From the NCBI GenBank assembly GCA_050246015.1, contig JBFWWU010000001.1, positions 434,001-498,000 of the forward strand: a stretch of DNA of 64,000 bases, read 5' to 3'. The position numbers were made by a program, and so were the translations under genes. The DNA is from JTS-AC122 sp050246015 (GTDB lineage Bacteria; Planctomycetota; Phycisphaerae; Phycisphaerales; UBA1924). The notes beneath the pieces were generated by a model. It was not told the origin of the DNA. It saw only the letters and a program-made list of their open reading frames with translations, and did no database searches. Shown piece after piece: positions 62,066 through 64,000 of this stretch (positions within the stretch are counted from its first letter, which is position 1; each line of letters starts with the position of its first letter).

Positions 62066-64000
62066 TCAATCGGCGTGCACGCCGGCGAGCCAACCGGCCC
62101 AGATGGAAAGCACCAGGAGCATGTAGAGGCGCTGAGAGTGGTCACGGCCTTTCCAGGGCCAGAGGGAGTTCGCGCCGGCGTGGTCGTGTTCCATGAGCAT
62201 GGTGCGGACGGCGTCCATGTTGATCATTGAGTTGATGCCGAGGGAGTCGGGGCCGAAGGGTTCAGGGGAATCCAGGTGAGAAAGCAGAAGGTCGCGCATC
62301 CCGCCGAAGTTGGAACGGAACCACTCGCCGATGGGGATGGCAAAGCCCATCTTGGGGCGATCGACGAGGTGAGACGGGAAATACAAGCGAGCGACGGCGC
62401 GGAGGAGGCCCTTGCGCCGGCCGCGTGGCATGAGGGCCAGCGGACTGAGCGCCAGGGCGTGGTCGGCGAGTTCGCGGGCAAGCAGGGGAGCGCGGAGTTC
62501 GACGCCGACGGACATCGACGCGGTGTCGCTCTTGCGCAGCAGGTCGCCGGGGAAGTGAGAGAGGAACTCGGCGCGCTGGGCCTGGACGGCGGAGGATGGG
62601 CGAGGGCCGGGGTGGGACAAGGACGCGTGGATGCGTCCGAGCAGGCTTGATCGGTCGCGGAAGTCGAAGATGGCGAGCAAGTCGGCGTACCCCTCGCCGC
62701 GCTCGGCGCGAGCCAGGCGTGCGAGTTTGGCGAGGCGGGACTTGGGATGCCGGCCCGCGCCCAGTTCGAGCACGCCGGGGAGGCCAAAGGGGAGCGAGCC
62801 CACGGGGTCAAGCCACTTGGCCGCCTGGTATCGCTCGTAGCCAAGGAAGAGTTCGTCGCCCCCGTCGCCGGAGAGGAGCACCGTCGCGTGCTGGCGAGCG
62901 GCGGCACAGGCCCAGAGCGAGGGGAGCAGGGAACTATCTCCGAATGGCAGGCCGAGTTCGGCGATAAGCCCGACCAGATCATCCGCGGGCTGCGCGGAGG
63001 CGTCGATCGTGCGATGAGTCGAACCGATGATGCGTGCGGCCTGCTCGGCGTAGGGGGACTCGTCGTATCGATCGTCGGGCATGCGCACGCAGATGGTCGT
63101 GAGCGGCTTTCCGTTCCCCGACGCCATCAGTGAAACGAGCGAGGAATCGACGCCGCCCGAGAGCAGGCAGGCCAGCGGGACATCGGATTCCAGCCGCGAG
63201 TTCACGGCGTCGTGGAGCAGCGCTTCGAGGCGCTTGACCAGAGAGTCGCTGGCGACCGGCGAGCGCACGCCGCGGCGGAACTCGCCCGGAGCGCGGCGAG
63301 TCCACTCATCCTGCGCGACACGGTCCAGGTCGCTCCACTGGTTTCCGGGAACGGTGAGGATCGCGCCGGCGGGGACCTGGTTGACATAGGCCAAGGGCGT
63401 GCGATGAGCGTGGTATCCCATCGCGATCCAGTGCGACGTCAGAGCGTCGCTTGGAATCGCGGCGTCGGCGCGCCCGAGCAGCGGCATGAGCCGGAGCAAC
63501 CCGGGAACGCTGCTGGAGAAGACGTAGGTTCCGGCGGCGTCGTCGAGAAAAAAGTAGAGCGGCTTTTCGCCGAAGCGGTCGCGCAGGGCCGAGAGCGTGC
63601 CAGCCGCGGCGTCCCAGACGAGCAAGGCGGCCATGCCGTCGAGATGCTCGCCCAGAGTCGTTCCCCATTCGCGCCAGCCGTGAACGAGGACTTCGGTGTC
63701 GGAGTGATCGGTGGAGAAGGCGTGCCCGGCGGCCTGGAGTTCGTCGCGGAGGCGGCGGTGGTTGTAGACGCAGCCGTTGAACACGACGGCGACGCGGTCG
63801 GGCGGCGCGATGGGAGCGTCGCCGGGGCGCAGGGAGTTCGAGGTGGGCGCGGCAAGTCCGTCGCCGGCGTGGAGGGCCCGTGGTGGCGGCGGGAGGACGC
63901 CTTGGCCCCTGGCGAGAGAGACCATGGGTTGGTGGCCGTCCGCCGGATCGATGATCGCAAGCCGACGATGGACGAGCGCGACGTCGGCAAGACTTCCATC
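62066..64000 (-). CDS. asnB: Asparagine synthase (glutamine-hydrolysing), 5' end cut by window
   Basis: 644 residues are visible; the N-terminal Cys and first residues lie beyond 64000. The glutaminase part has HRRLAIIDPADGHQPM and VVFNGCVYNHRRLRDEL, and FGEKPLYFF; the synthetase part has LLSGGVDSSLVSLMAS (PP-loop SGGVDS) and LSGDGGDELFLGYERY. It makes asparagine, or a related amide in surface-glycan loci, from aspartate, glutamine and ATP. It converges with the small membrane protein gene. AsnB-type enzymes of this length often sit in polysaccharide loci, but the upstream genes are outside the window. Confidence 0.94.
   Translation of the reverse strand, partial: DGSLADVALVHRRLAIIDPADGHQPMVSLARGQGVLPPPPRALHAGDGLAAPTSNSLRPGDAPIAPPDRVAVVFNGCVYNHRRLRDELQAAGHAFSTDHSDTEVLVHGWREWGTTLGEHLDGMAALLVWDAAAGTLSALRDRFGEKPLYFFLDDAAGTYVFSSSVPGLLRLMPLLGRADAAIPSDALTSHWIAMGYHAHRTPLAYVNQVPAGAILTVPGNQWSDLDRVAQDEWTRRAPGEFRRGVRSPVASDSLVKRLEALLHDAVNSRLESDVPLACLLSGGVDSSLVSLMASGNGKPLTTICVRMPDDRYDESPYAEQAARIIGSTHRTIDASAQPADDLVGLIAELGLPFGDSSLLPSLWACAAARQHATVLLSGDGGDELFLGYERYQAAKWLDPVGSLPFGLPGVLELGAGRHPKSRLAKLARLARAERGEGYADLLAIFDFRDRSSLLGRIHASLSHPGPRPSSAVQAQRAEFLSHFPGDLLRKSDTASMSVGVELRAPLLARELADHALALSPLALMPRGRRKGLLRAVARLYFPSHLVDRPKMGFAIPIGEWFRSNFGGMRDLLLSHLDSPEPFGPDSLGINSMINMDAVRTMLMEHDHAGANSLWPWKGRDHSQRLYMLLVLSIWAGWLAGVHAD

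Overview
The window is G+C-rich bacterial chromosomal DNA with no plasmid, phage or transposase gene. The gene set points to a planctomycete, most likely of the Phycisphaerae. It has two MoxR/DUF58/von Willebrand/transglutaminase-type clusters, an exosortase locus embedded in exopolysaccharide genes, proteins ending in PEP-CTERM-like sorting tails, a GyrB with long inserts, and many genes that appear to be transcribed without a leader. This taxonomic call is an inference from gene content; there is no rRNA gene here.

Layout. 1-9.5 kb: a partial PagL-like outer-membrane deacylase, an NHL-propeller lipoprotein, then a stress/envelope cluster (VWA/GATase-like membrane protein, MoxR ATPase, DUF58 protein, BatA/VWA protein). 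9.6-13 kb: HD-GYP protein, Tat-exported superoxide dismutase, CorA magnesium channel, DUF2238-like membrane protein. 13-17.2 kb (minus): a PaoABC-type molybdenum aldehyde oxidoreductase operon, ending in a translationally coupled 76-residue cysteine-rich protein. 17.4-19.6 kb: ComEA-like, zinc-ribbon membrane and DUF2752 proteins, and a very basic Arg/Lys/Thr-rich small protein. 20-25.6 kb: class II DAHP synthase, TonB-like protein, NAD kinase, PdxJ, redoxin. 25.6-30 kb: second DUF58 gene coupled to a TgpA-like transglutaminase, then a 4HBT thioesterase. 30-34.8 kb: orphan nuoH, a Gfo/Idh/MocA oxidoreductase, Nudix and thiG facing apart over 15 bp, tRNA-Ser(TGA), a DUF6496 protein. 34.8-40.7 kb: 2-oxoglutarate dehydrogenase E2, gyrB, a putative exosortase substrate, ClpS.

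40.7-57.7 kb (minus strand) is an exopolysaccharide and protein-sorting block: Wza-type export protein, exosortase, EpsI-like protein, a 1524-residue TPR protein, a Wzc-like chain-length protein with a damaged nucleotide site, an NDP-sugar epimerase, a MraY/WecA-type phosphoglycosyl transferase, pyrE, a class I amidotransferase and a GT2 glycosyltransferase. 58-64 kb: lipA with a repeat-like in-frame insertion, a palindromic repeat, the decayed tail of an exosorted protein, pyruvate dehydrogenase E1 beta, a second superoxide dismutase, a small membrane protein, and a partial asnB.

The items most worth following are the lipA insertion, the repeated -10-like hexamers placed 5-10 nt before start codons (leaderless transcription), the cysteine-rich partner of the molybdenum enzyme, the histone-like basic protein, and the exosortase locus with its apparently inactive Wzc.
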